The translations under genes and the position numbers were made by a program. This document shows, one piece after another, positions 1 to 9,012 of a stretch of 36,000 nucleotides of DNA. Every line of letters starts with the position of its first letter. Position 1 is the stretch's first letter. The stretch lies in assembly GCA_003427395.1 (NCBI GenBank), contig BFEA01000446.1, positions 1,160,258-1,196,257 of the forward strand, read 5' to 3'. The notes under the pieces were generated by a model, which saw only the letters and a list, made by a program, of their open reading frames with translations, had not been told where the DNA came from and ran no database searches. This stretch comes from Chara braunii (lineage: Eukaryota; Streptophyta; Charophyceae; Charales; Characeae).

Positions 1-318
1 TTGCATGTTATCACTGTGCCCGTTTTTTGCTTTTATTCTTTGTTCCGCAAAGTGCGCTCTTTTAGTTTGTAGTGATGTGACAATATATATATACTGCGTG
101 CACCCTCCGCATTCTGACACACTATTGAAACGGTATTCACCTGATTGCAGTAGCCGACGCAGATCCCAGGGCTCAATCCCTAGTCATCACCTTACCTGTG
201 TACATTATTTGTGTTGACCCCGAGAGTTGAACCCGTGACCTGTGTATTCGTAACAGTTGGTAGACTGTCTTTGGGTCCGTAGGTAGCAAGGGTTCGATCT
301 GTAGACCTGTCGGGTAGG
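1..318. other. Left flank of LINE insertion, no gene
   Basis: No coding signal. 20-100 resembles 22170-22235 (cgcaaa..., gctctttt, then gtgacaatatata / gggacaatacgatatata), a diverged copy of the sequence beside the palindromic repeat at 22.2 kb. A GGGTTCGATCT box at 288-298 is B-box-like but no tRNA folds around it. This DNA was joined to 10515 before the LINE inserted. Confidence 0.5.
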
Positions 319-334
319 AGTCTTAGCAAAGTCT
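319..334. repeat. Target-site duplication, 3' side of LINE
   Basis: AGTCTTAGCAAAGTCT, identical over 16 of 16 bases to 10499-10514. It abuts the oligo(T) run that represents the LINE poly(A) end. Bases outside differ (g/c before, t/a after), so the match is exactly bounded. Confidence 0.92.
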
Positions 335-764
335 TTTTTTTTCTGGATGTTTGTCGGGAAAGAGCCTGCCAGCATTGATTACTCTGCAAGCAGGAGGATT
401 GACTGAGCAGGTGCACCTAACTCCAACTGATAGAGGAATGGGGGGAGGGAGGGACAGGATCTCTTCACCCAAAACGGGTGCCAGATGACAGCTGTGGATA
501 GCTAATCCTACCCTCCCTGTAAGTAAGCCACTTGGACAAATGTAGCGAATTCCTAGAACCGCGGTGGATTCGGTTGCCAAAACAGGGCTCCGGTGTTCCC
601 TTTGAGCTGCTCGTCACTCCCCTCCCTACTCGGAGCATCCTGTGTTTTGGCTCTTACCCCAGCTCATCCCTTGCAGCTCCCATGTACTGAAAGGTTTAGA
701 GGTGCTGATTAGATCAGACACCTCTAGTACCCAGAGGCATTATGTGCTGTTTCCACCCCCCCTC
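335..764 (-). other. LINE 3' UTR and poly(A) end
   Basis: 430 nt between the end of ORF2 and the oligo(A) tail. No ORF or domain is visible. The tail is short: 8-9 T on the + strand at 334-342. Confidence 0.7.
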
Positions 765-1013
765 TTACCTAAGACGCCCATACCATCCCAGATCCACCAA
801 ACAATTTGAAGGGGGGGGAAAAGGGTCGGGGAACTCTTGGGCGGGTTTCATCGGGATTGCAGTGTCAATCTTAGTCCAATCATTAAAAAATAACCTATAG
901 TCCCTCTCTATCACTTCCCCTGTTTTCTGTCCACCATTCCATTCCACTCTCCCTATCCTGCCTCCTTTTTCCCCCCCAAGCCAGCTCGAGCAGAATTGTT
1001 GGATTCTTTGTTG

Positions 1014-1146
1014 AATGTCGTGTCTTGTGAGCATTGTCTGTGTTTGGGTTTTGACTGCTTGCCATTTTGCCAAGATTTCNAATGTCGTGTCTTGTGAGCA
1101 TTGTCTGTGTTTGGGTTTTGACTGCTTGCCATTTTGCCAAGATTTC
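1014..1146. other. 66-bp exact duplication around a single N: assembly artefact
   Basis: 1014-1079 and 1081-1146 are the same 66 bases, separated by one N at 1080. Removing one copy and the N restores the ORF2 frame through to 765. This is what results when two contigs with overlapping ends are joined with a placeholder N instead of being merged. Confidence 0.9.
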
Positions 1147-1350
1147 TGTTTGGATCTGTTGTTGAATGCTGTCTGTAAACTCGGGGCCTTCCAGTCTCAC
1201 TTTTTCCATTTCATAAGTACAGCGCCGTCGCCAGAGGGCCCAGATCACCGCTCTGCGTCCCATTTTGAACATGTTGATTGTAAAGTCATCCAACGTCTCT
1301 TCTGTCCATGTTTCGCAGAGCAGGGCTTTCCAGTCCCACGGCCATGGGGA

Positions 1351-3429
1351 CTACGTTTCCAGTTGGTCCCAGATTCTATCCCACCATCTCCAAAGCCATA
1401 CAACACCCGGGCACTGCAGAAATATGTGCTCGATGGTCTCGTTTTTTTTCCGGGACGGGAAGGCATCCATACACAGTTTGCACCAGGGCAAGGCTTTCCC
1501 CATTTGCTCAAGGCGGGTTCTGTCTATGAGCCAATCGTTGGCGGGAAGGCAGCAGTGCTCAATCTGCCATTGCAGCGAGGAAACTTTGGCAGGTTTGATT
1601 TTTGTTAAACTGAACCATTTTATTTTTTTCAGGTTATTCCTTCCCAGGTTCAAATGCCTCATCCAACGGTCCCTTACCCGGTCCCGCAGGTTGAGTCTCG
1701 GTCTAAGGAGCCTGTAGGTTGCCTTGACCGTGAGGCTGAACAGAGTTCTTGTGCTCTTCCTACCCGTCCTTGCGGGTGTCGACCAGACCCACTCAGCAGG
1801 GTCCAGGGGAAGGAGGTGCACCGGGACTTGCGGGAGGTATGCTGTCCACTGTTGATTTTCGTGCAGCACTCTAATTCTGCAAAGATCTTCCTTTGGGATT
1901 GTTGATTCCTCCTCACGCTCATATATTTGAATCTCATTGTTCTCGTTTAACTTATATAGATGCATCTTCAGTGTTCTGTCAGCTTCTTGATGTACGATCC
2001 TCCCCACTTTACCTGGTTGGTCCTTGATTGCCACCCAGTCCTTATTTCGCAGCGTGGGGCCCTTCCTGAGAATTCGCCACCAGTCAACGGGTATCATCTC
2101 GATGAGGGTCTCCAGAGATTCCTCCAGATTGTGACTGTACCATAGTTTCTCTCTCATCTGCTCCGGTTTGACCCACCCTCTATTTTCAGAGTCCCAAATA
2201 TCTTTCACTCTGGTCACCCCCCGCTTAACCCAGATCCCCCAGGGGGAGACTTCACAATGGAGGGTCTGTCCCGTTGCATCAACGACCCACCTATTCCCGA
2301 AAAGGGGCTGACGAGCCACCTCCTCCCATCTCTCCGGAGGGGTTTTGTCTGGTAAGGGGAGGCTCCTCCATGTGTTGAGCAGGGCAGGCCAAAAGAGGTC
2401 ATTTCTCAGGTCTGCCCTTGTTGCTTGTCTGGTAGAGTCGTGGTGGAGGGCAGCCTGTTGTGATCTTTTTTTGGGAATCGACCAGCCTCGGTTTTCCAGC
2501 CACATCAGTGGGTCGCACTCTGGAGTTGTCTGGGGTGCCAGTCGGGTGATTTGCTCGCGGGCCAATGCCTTCCACGGGACTTCTGGACAAAACAAAAGTC
2601 TTTTAATCCACTGCAGAGCGAGGGCTTTAGTTTGAAGCGTGGGGTCTAAGATGCCCAGTCCTCCTCTCTCTTTCGGTTGGATTATTGATTGCCATGCCAC
2701 TCTGCTGATGACACCCTGGAAATCGTGGTTCCCACGCCACAAGAAGGCGCCAATCTGACGTTGCAGGGGGCGGAGGGCGTTTTTTTCTAGTGCCCAGATT
2801 GCTGATTTGTACCACATTGTGGCAAGTACGACGTTATTGATTATGAGTGCCCGACCAAAAAGGGAAGTATGTTTACCTTGCCATTGTGTCATCTTTTCCA
2901 GAGGGGGTTTGGAGATCCATTCATTATTTGTCGATGGCTTACCTTCGACCGTCATTATAACTCCCAATACCCTGATCGGGGCTTCGAGTGGGAGCCATTT
3001 TCCCCAGTTCACCTTCATATTTGAGAGTTTGCAAAAAAGGTCCATCATGTGCTGAATGCTGGCCATTGCCTCTCTCGAAGCATCAATCATGAGAGTTAGA
3101 TCGTCGGCGAACAGGGAGCATACCGGGATTGCGTCCTGCGGGATTGAGGACACTTGGATTCTTTTGATGTCTTTGTGCGTTCTCAGATTGGCGGCCAAAG
3201 CCTCCATTATAATGACGAAAAGGTAGGGGGCTATCGGGTCACCCTGCCTTACTGGCCTTTGGAGCTCGATGGGCGGAGCCAAGTTTCCATTTACCATGAC
3301 TCTGGTTGTGGCGTTTTCATGCAGGATCCTTATCCATCGTCTGAAGCAAATGCCAAAATTGAGCTTTTCGAGGCACATGTCCAGGAATAGCCAGTCCAGG
3401 TGGTCGGTCATATGCTTTCTCAAAGTCAA
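1351..3429 (-). CDS. Open part of LINE ORF2: RT palm/thumb and C-terminal zinc knuckle
   Basis: 692 codons open, beginning just after the 4-bp duplication. It contains ILHENATTRVMVNG, the PVRQGDPIAPYLF block, SLFADDLTLMI with the two catalytic aspartates, the thumb, and the C-terminal Cys-x2-Cys ... His-x4-Cys knuckle (CKLC, HIFLQC). The listed start is only the first ATG after the frame change, not a biological start. The TAG ending it is followed in the same frame by conserved-looking sequence, so it is a nonsense change (from TGG or CAG) rather than the family's normal end. Confidence 0.82.
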   Translation of the reverse strand: MTLRKHMTDHLDWLFLDMCLEKLNFGICFRRWIRILHENATTRVMVNGNLAPPIELQRPVRQGDPIAPYLFVIIMEALAANLRTHKDIKRIQVSSIPQDAIPVCSLFADDLTLMIDASREAMASIQHMMDLFCKLSNMKVNWGKWLPLEAPIRVLGVIMTVEGKPSTNNEWISKPPLEKMTQWQGKHTSLFGRALIINNVVLATMWYKSAIWALEKNALRPLQRQIGAFLWRGNHDFQGVISRVAWQSIIQPKERGGLGILDPTLQTKALALQWIKRLLFCPEVPWKALAREQITRLAPQTTPECDPLMWLENRGWSIPKKRSQQAALHHDSTRQATRADLRNDLFWPALLNTWRSLPLPDKTPPERWEEVARQPLFGNRWVVDATGQTLHCEVSPWGIWVKRGVTRVKDIWDSENRGWVKPEQMREKLWYSHNLEESLETLIEMIPVDWWRILRKGPTLRNKDWVAIKDQPGKVGRIVHQEADRTLKMHLYKLNENNEIQIYEREEESTIPKEDLCRIRVLHENQQWTAYLPQVPVHLLPLDPAEWVWSTPARTGRKSTRTLFSLTVKATYRLLRPRLNLRDRVRDRWMRHLNLGRNNLKKIKWFSLTKIKPAKVSSLQWQIEHCCLPANDWLIDRTRLEQMGKALPWCKLCMDAFPSRKKNETIEHIFLQCPGVVWLWRWWDRIWDQLET

Positions 3430-3675
3430 TGAAGATGATGGACGCGTTGTGCTTAGATTGTCTTGTGAGCTTGATCATTTTGTTGACAAGGAGTATGTTA
3501 TCTTGGATGTTTCTACCATGAATGAACCCGTTGGATGTTTCTACCATGAATGAACCCGGTCTGGTCCGGGTGTATAATCCGTGTCATAATTGGCACTAGC
3601 CGGTTAGCCAAGACCTTCGCCATCAACTTGTAGACCACTGTGAGTAGTGTGATGGGTCTATAGTTTCTAATGTTA

Positions 3676-5394
3676 TTACAGGAGGGTCAACACTCCTTGG
3701 CCCACTATTTCGCCTGTCTGACCAGATTCCCAAACCTCGTGGAAGAAGTCCATGAGATCCTGCGAGGTGACTGGCCACAAAGTCACCCAGAATTCTTTGG
3801 GTAGGCCGTCAATGCCCGGGGTTTTATCATCTTCCATTTGTGTTAGCGCAGTCCATATCTCTTCTTTGGTCAGGGGAGTTTCCAACGCATCTCGTTGCTG
3901 GTCAGTGAGGGTACGGTTCAGTGGAAGGAGGAAAGTTTCTATTTCCTTTTTTCGCTGCGAGGCGGGAAGGTTCCCGCATTCCAACGTGAAAAGGTCTTGA
4001 TAGAAGTCCCTGACAATTTTTGTGCAGGCGGCCGTTGATGTGTGTAAGGGTCTCCGATTATAATTTGGGTCTTCCAGGGCCTCGATGATAGATCTCCCTG
4101 CCCTGGCTCTGGCTTTTGCAAAAAAATTCGCGTCCATTGCTCCCTCCGTGATATATGCGGAAAGGTTTCCTATGACTCTGGCCCCCTGCCACCTACGCTC
4201 CATATGTTCTAGCAGGTGGGCTTCCAGGTTTTGGATGGCGGTGGCAACCTCAGCTTGTTGCTCATCGCCTAACATGGCATCTTCCTGTTGTCGAAGGTGT
4301 TGGAGCTGGCGATGCAGGTCCATTTCCTTCGCGTGACGTTGCTTGGCGAGCAACTTTGAGTATTCATTGCACTTGCGGCCCAAGAAGTGCAGGCGGTTGT
4401 TGAACCACACTACGGGACTTTGTAACACGGATCTCTGCGCTGGCCAGTAGGACCAGACCTCTTTGAGGTATGTTTGGAAACGATCGATTCTGAGAAGAGA
4501 TGTATTAAGCTTGTAGAAGCCTTTACCTTGATCAGGCTTCTTTCTGAAGGAAAATATGGCTATGCACATGGCATGGTCCAGCCCCGGGTGCGGGCTGCGG
4601 GGGAATATCTCTGCTATTTGCAGAGCTCCCTGTATTTCCTCCGAGGCCAAGATGAGGTCAATGCGAGATTTTAAGATCTTTTCCTTGCTGTTTCTGCAGA
4701 AGCATGTGAAACGACGGTCTTGCGGGAAGTGCATTCTGAAAGTGTAAAAAAGGTTGAGTGTTTGGAGTAGTTCTGCCATGCACCGCTCATCACTCAACAC
4801 ATATTGCGGACAAGGTGAAGGGATACACCATCTGTCCAGCCAACGATCCGGGGCAGCGTTGAAGTCCCCTGCCAGAATTATCGGGATGCCTACCGGTAAT
4901 TTATCTTTGAGGGATTCCAAGAATTTTTGGCGCACTGGCGGATCGTTCGGGGCGTAGACGTTAAGGATACTCACCACTTCCAGCTCCAGCATAGCAAGAA
5001 GATATACCCATCTTCCCTTCTCCTGGTCTGCAGCCCAATTGAGCATATCCAGTTTTGTGTCGGGGGGGAGCCAGATTGCCACTCCTCCAGTGCCCGGTCT
5101 AGGAGCATGGGACCTGTAGGCTTGGTGTGGCCAGAGTTCATTGTGTATGTGGTTGTGTTCCGGACTATCCATGAGGTGAGTCTCTTGCAAGCACACAACG
5201 TCCGGCCACTCCCTTCCTTCCACTCCCCTTAGCTGGTCTATTATTGCTTGTCGTTTTGGTAGTTTTGCTGTGACCAGTCCGTTCACGTTCAGGGAGCGCA
5301 AATCTAGGTCCGCTTGACGCTTGTCCGGCTTCCAGGTCCTGTCTCTTCCGTATATCGCTTCGATGACGTTCAAGTTACTCCCTGGTCCCTGCAT
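3676..5394 (-). CDS. Open part of LINE ORF2: intact endonuclease and RT N-terminus
   Basis: 572 codons without interruption. This piece contains the whole apurinic-type endonuclease with all catalytic motifs and the helical linker to the RT, including DDKTPGIDGLPKEFW, the first RT block. The frame is open upstream of the ATG to 5460, just after the ORF1 stop, across a 16-A tract. The endonuclease nicks target DNA to expose a primer, so as a separate protein it could keep nicking activity; that is inference. The terminal GVLTLL then runs into stops where the next RT block should begin. Confidence 0.85.
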   Translation of the reverse strand: MQGPGSNLNVIEAIYGRDRTWKPDKRQADLDLRSLNVNGLVTAKLPKRQAIIDQLRGVEGREWPDVVCLQETHLMDSPEHNHIHNELWPHQAYRSHAPRPGTGGVAIWLPPDTKLDMLNWAADQEKGRWVYLLAMLELEVVSILNVYAPNDPPVRQKFLESLKDKLPVGIPIILAGDFNAAPDRWLDRWCIPSPCPQYVLSDERCMAELLQTLNLFYTFRMHFPQDRRFTCFCRNSKEKILKSRIDLILASEEIQGALQIAEIFPRSPHPGLDHAMCIAIFSFRKKPDQGKGFYKLNTSLLRIDRFQTYLKEVWSYWPAQRSVLQSPVVWFNNRLHFLGRKCNEYSKLLAKQRHAKEMDLHRQLQHLRQQEDAMLGDEQQAEVATAIQNLEAHLLEHMERRWQGARVIGNLSAYITEGAMDANFFAKARARAGRSIIEALEDPNYNRRPLHTSTAACTKIVRDFYQDLFTLECGNLPASQRKKEIETFLLPLNRTLTDQQRDALETPLTKEEIWTALTQMEDDKTPGIDGLPKEFWVTLWPVTSQDLMDFFHEVWESGQTGEIVGQGVLTLL

Positions 5395-5455
5395 TATGGT
5401 AGCCTCTTCTTTTTCTGAGTGCCCTGAGCTAGGTGGTTTTTTTTTTTTTTTTATT

Positions 5456-6331
5456 TTATTTTATGGGCAGCCACTTTTCAGTGTCCAGCAGACCACCCTT
5501 TTGCACTGTTCCGTTTTTCATCAGTTTGATCAGGAAGACTCTGACTTCCTTTGCCTCCCACAGGTCGCTGGGCTTGATCTTCAGCAACGGAAGGTCTTTG
5601 ATGGATTCGAGATCTTGCCAGCGCAGTTCCTGTGTAGTGGGATTGTCGTAGTACAGGTAGATGTCTTGAGACGCCAGCCTGTGCTGGCCATATGAAACCA
5701 CCATGGCCGACTTGGCGCCGCCGGGAAGCTGGTCTTTTATCAGCTGAGCAATCTCCCCCCCCCTGAGTGGCAGTCCTTCCTCCCATGACATCATCAGGAG
5801 GAAGAAGGATGCACGGTCTTTTATAGTTATCTCACCGTGTTGGGCTTCCGGGGGCATCGACAGACCAACCTCCCAGTTTTCATCGCCTCCTCTTCTCCTG
5901 ACAAACAGAAAAACGACGCCTTTGTTTGATGGTGGGGGATCAGAGGGGGTTGTTTGAAGCAGAAAACCAAGTTTCTGTCTCATGCTCGTGAGCGCCGTCT
6001 CCGGTGGTCTTGGAGGGGGTTCTTTTTCCTTTTCCGAGGGGTTTCCGGGGGGGGGTTCCTTATCCTTTGGTGCAGTGCTCGAAGTCCAGGCGGGCAGCGC
6101 GAGACACAGCCCCGGCGAGGGTTTTTCTGAGTTCACTTCAGTCCGCCCGTCCTCACTCCTTGCCCCGTCAGGGCTTCCCTCGCTTTGCGCAGTGCGGCCT
6201 ACTGCGTTTTCTGAACCCTTGTTGCCCCCTTGCAGTTTACCCCCTTCCTCCCCTCGTTTTTCCGCCTGCTTCCTTTCCCCATCCTTTTGCTGGTCGAGGT
6301 CATTAAGCGTCGGTGAAAGACCGGACTTCAT
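5456..6331 (-). CDS. LINE ORF1 protein, 3' part (frameshifted continuation)
   Basis: 291 codons, overlapping the stop of the upstream part as ATGA. The opening residues (KSGLSP...QQKDGERKQAEKRGEEGG...GSPDG) continue the same ~59-residue repeat seen before the break, so both parts are one ORF split by an indel. Comparing repeat units, the upstream unit has GACGGGGCAG where the broken unit has GACGGGCAG: one G is missing (+ strand C run 6349-6351). After the repeats come a proline/glutamate linker and a compact ~150-residue C-terminal region (VFLFVRRRGG... to KEVRVFLIKLMK) that I do not recognise. It ends with TAA just before the A tract preceding ORF2. An independent ORF starting at the ATGA is possible but less likely. 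Confidence 0.7.
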   Translation of the reverse strand: MKSGLSPTLNDLDQQKDGERKQAEKRGEEGGKLQGGNKGSENAVGRTAQSEGSPDGARSEDGRTEVNSEKPSPGLCLALPAWTSSTAPKDKEPPPGNPSEKEKEPPPRPPETALTSMRQKLGFLLQTTPSDPPPSNKGVVFLFVRRRGGDENWEVGLSMPPEAQHGEITIKDRASFFLLMMSWEEGLPLRGGEIAQLIKDQLPGGAKSAMVVSYGQHRLASQDIYLYYDNPTTQELRWQDLESIKDLPLLKIKPSDLWEAKEVRVFLIKLMKNGTVQKGGLLDTEKWLPIK

Positions 6332-9012
6332 CCCGTCCCCTGCGTCTGCCCGTCTGGACTGTCCTCACAATTCATCGTGTCTCCCTCCGTTCCGTCCTTC
6401 CCTTTGTTGGCGCCCTGTGGCCCAGCCCCTTCTCCGTTCCCTCTTTTAGCCCGCTTCTTTACTTCACCTTTTTGCTGCACCCCGCCCGGTGAAGGTCTGG
6501 ACTTCGTCCCATCCCCTACGCCTGCCCCGTCTGGGCTACCTTCACATTGCATCGCGCCTCCCTCCGTTCCATCCTTTCCCTTGTTGGTTCCCTGTGGCCC
6601 AGCCCCTTCTCCGTTCCTTCTTTGTGCCCGCTTTTTTTCTCCACCCTTTTGCTGCACACCGCCCTCCGACATTCTGTCCCGCGGGTCTGCACCATCGTTT
6701 CCTTGGGGTTGAACCCCGGCCTTCTCCATTTGCAGGGAGTCCGAACTTCCTTTAGCTCGGGTACTGTCACTCCCGTTTTCCCCCTGCTCCCCTGTGTTTC
6801 CACTCGGGCGTTTTTCTTTTTCCGGGGTTACTTTCTCTGACCCTTTCCTCTTCCTATCGCTCGCAGCCTGCTCCTGCTCCCGACTTTCCGATCTTGGGGG
6901 GGGCTGGAAGCGGTGGAGGACAATATTGAGTAGCCTGTTATATATGTCTTGCCAGTTGGTTCGTGCTGGTAGCCCTAGGGTCAGAGCCGTTTGCAGACTC
7001 GCGCTGCTCTCCAGCATGGGGACAAGGGCCCTGTACACACCGTCCCAAAATTCTTCATCCCCGTTGCCATGTTTCGTGCGGAGGCTGTCCATCAGCCAGT
7101 CTGCCATTTTTTGCAGGGTCATCTCCGCGGTGTGCAAAGTCTGCGGGACGTCCGTCATTTCTACCTCTGGGGATGCTGGTGGGGACGGCGAGGGGAGAGG
7201 GGGCGGGGCGCCCTGGAAGGGGTCGATTTCCATCGGGGCCGGTCCGAACGCATCTTCAAACATGTCCTGTGTGGTTTGTCCAGCTTGGTTTTCCGCCTCC
7301 CGTGTCTGTCCCTCTCCCTGTCTGATTTTGGAAGCCCCCTGATCGGTTCGGGATGAAGCTGTACCGCCTGAGGTTTTTCTTTTCAAGTTATGTTCACCAT
7401 GTTCACTGTTCCCCATCCTCTGCTCAGCTGCAGGCAAGTATTCCTTGGCAACCGGTCCCCAATCCTTTTTTTTTGGTTTCCCCTGCTCCTGCACCAATTG
7501 GCCGTTTGTCCGTTTCTCCTTTTCTTGGGGGGGTTGCTGCTTGGGGTCCAGTTTTTCTTTCCCATGGTCTTTGTTGATAGGGGGCGTCTTGCTATTTTCC
7601 TTGTGAGGGGGAGGGCCCGGGTCCAGCTGAGACGGGCCCGTTTTGGCAAACCGTCTGCTAGGGTGCTGCGGACAGGCTGTCTCCGTGCTCAGGTGCCCGT
7701 ACGCCTTGCACTTGAAGCACCAGGGCCTGAACTTATGGGCAGTATGGATATAGTAGATCTTTCCCCCCAATCTGAAGGGGATGATGTCGTCGATGGAGAA
7801 AAGCCTGTCTTTTGGCAGGTCTAGGGCTAACATCAAGTAGTCGTCCCTCTTCGCTGCGTACGCAGGAAGGGGGTCTATAAAGTCCACGATATCATACTGT
7901 TGTCCGAAGTCGCAGATGAAGGCAGCCTGCACTTCAACTGGGATATGACGCAACTCCACCCAAAAATGGTCCCTCATCAATTGCTCTCTTTTTTCCTCGG
8001 GGCTCAGCTTTTTCGGTTGCCACGGGTAAATTCGCACATCAGATCCTTCCCATTTTATTTTCTTCCAGCTGTCCATTTTTTGTTTATCCTGTGTGAATAA
8101 GCTGAGCACCGTGAAAACTGATGACGAGAGCGGTTGAATTAAGAAAAACTCTTGGACCCCCTCCACGCTCCCTTTGAGTTCTTCCAATTTTTGACAGATC
8201 CACTTGGTTTTGTCATTAATCGATCTCTGAGCTGCGTCCCCGTAGAATAACCAATTACTCGCGTGTTTGATGTAGACGCTGTCTCTCGCTTCTAGTTTGT
8301 TTGCTGGGTATGTTTTCATGACTGTCTTCCTTCCCCCTTGATCCACCACCTGGTTTTCCGATGGGAGAAGGAAGAGGGTGAGGAAATATGCCTTGGCTGA
8401 TGACAAATTGCGCAGGGGCACATGTAACACCTCCGATTCTCCTTCCTGTTCCCCTGGAGAAGGGTGCTGGATGGCGAGGGTTTTTTCCTGTATTTTGTTC
8501 CTCACTCTCTGCGCCCATGATGGTGTGCCACCTGCTGTTTTCGTTTTGGGAGCTGCCCCCTGGGGTGCTGCCTGATTTCTGTTTTCTGTGAGTTTCTCTT
8601 CCTCTGTCAGCACCTCGTCCTCTTCGTTTCCTTCCTCCATATCCACCTCCTCAACCCCGCTCTTACTCTCCTCCACGAGATTCATGATCTCATCCCTATC
8701 CAGGTGTACTCCGTCCAATTGGGGGGTCTTGTTCGGGGATTCAGCTTCCTGGGCGATTTTTCCATGGTTGGATGTTGATTCTGCACGTGTCTTGAGTGAC
8801 TCTGACAAGCTAGGCCACTGATCCCCCTGTGTTTCCCCGTCTGTCGAGATTGCCGTTCGTTCAGTCGGGGGGGGGGGAGGTCTCTTGCCAGGGATGATCC
8901 AGGGTCTGCCGTAGGGATTCATTGTCAGTTGTCTGTATTGCCCATGCCTCATGGCCCCTTGGTAAAAGATGAGGGGCCCGAGACCCCTTGTTTTCTTAGC
9001 AACTGTATCCAT
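6328..9012 (-). CDS. LINE ORF1 protein, 5' part (nucleic-acid binding, CCHC knuckle)
   Basis: 894 codons from an ATG at 9012. ORF1 proteins of plant LINEs bind the element RNA to form the ribonucleoprotein. The first ~170 residues are acidic and low complexity. Residues ~200-430 form a folded region with the layout of the plant DUF4283-like domain, ending in FRPWCFKCKAYGH. A zinc knuckle follows with Cys432, Cys435, His440 and Cys447; the last spacing is six residues rather than the usual four. The rest is charged and Pro/Gly-rich and ends in tandem repeats of about 59 residues (177 bp; units visible at 6421 and 6598 on the + strand). The frame stops at 6328 inside one of these repeats, while the repeat pattern continues in the next frame, so this is not the natural C terminus. 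Confidence 0.85.
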   Translation of the reverse strand: MDTVAKKTRGLGPLIFYQGAMRHGQYRQLTMNPYGRPWIIPGKRPPPPPTERTAISTDGETQGDQWPSLSESLKTRAESTSNHGKIAQEAESPNKTPQLDGVHLDRDEIMNLVEESKSGVEEVDMEEGNEEDEVLTEEEKLTENRNQAAPQGAAPKTKTAGGTPSWAQRVRNKIQEKTLAIQHPSPGEQEGESEVLHVPLRNLSSAKAYFLTLFLLPSENQVVDQGGRKTVMKTYPANKLEARDSVYIKHASNWLFYGDAAQRSINDKTKWICQKLEELKGSVEGVQEFFLIQPLSSSVFTVLSLFTQDKQKMDSWKKIKWEGSDVRIYPWQPKKLSPEEKREQLMRDHFWVELRHIPVEVQAAFICDFGQQYDIVDFIDPLPAYAAKRDDYLMLALDLPKDRLFSIDDIIPFRLGGKIYYIHTAHKFRPWCFKCKAYGHLSTETACPQHPSRRFAKTGPSQLDPGPPPHKENSKTPPINKDHGKEKLDPKQQPPQEKEKRTNGQLVQEQGKPKKKDWGPVAKEYLPAAEQRMGNSEHGEHNLKRKTSGGTASSRTDQGASKIRQGEGQTREAENQAGQTTQDMFEDAFGPAPMEIDPFQGAPPPLPSPSPPASPEVEMTDVPQTLHTAEMTLQKMADWLMDSLRTKHGNGDEEFWDGVYRALVPMLESSASLQTALTLGLPARTNWQDIYNRLLNIVLHRFQPPPRSESREQEQAASDRKRKGSEKVTPEKEKRPSGNTGEQGENGSDSTRAKGSSDSLQMEKAGVQPQGNDGADPRDRMSEGGVQQKGGEKKRAQRRNGEGAGPQGTNKGKDGTEGGAMQCEGSPDGAGVGDGTKSRPSPGGVQQKGEVKKRAKRGNGEGAGPQGANKGKDGTEGDTMNCEDSPDGQTQGTG

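Larger units (their letters stand above)
765..5394 (-). pseudogene. LINE ORF2: endonuclease + reverse transcriptase + zf-RVT knuckle, disrupted
   Basis: ORF2 nicks the target and copies the LINE RNA at the nick. Residues 1-280 from the ATG at 5394 are an intact APE-type endonuclease: NVNGL (36-40), QETHL with Glu71, NVYAPN, AGDFN with Asp177 and Asn179, SRIDLIL with Asp246, and the terminal Asp273-His274. The RT follows with KTPGIDG, then NYRPITLL, FIDFEKAYD, the PVRQGDP block and the catalytic box FADD (about 3105-3115). The C-terminal knuckle is WCKLC...EHIFLQC, then the IWALWRRR block seen in plant LINEs. Breaks: a frame change after GVLTLL at 3676 (looks like a small deletion), a perfect 28-bp tandem duplication at 3503-3558, a 4-bp duplication at 3402-3409, an in-frame TAG at 1351-1353, and an assembly duplication at 1014-1146. 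Without them the frame runs to 765. Confidence 0.88.
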
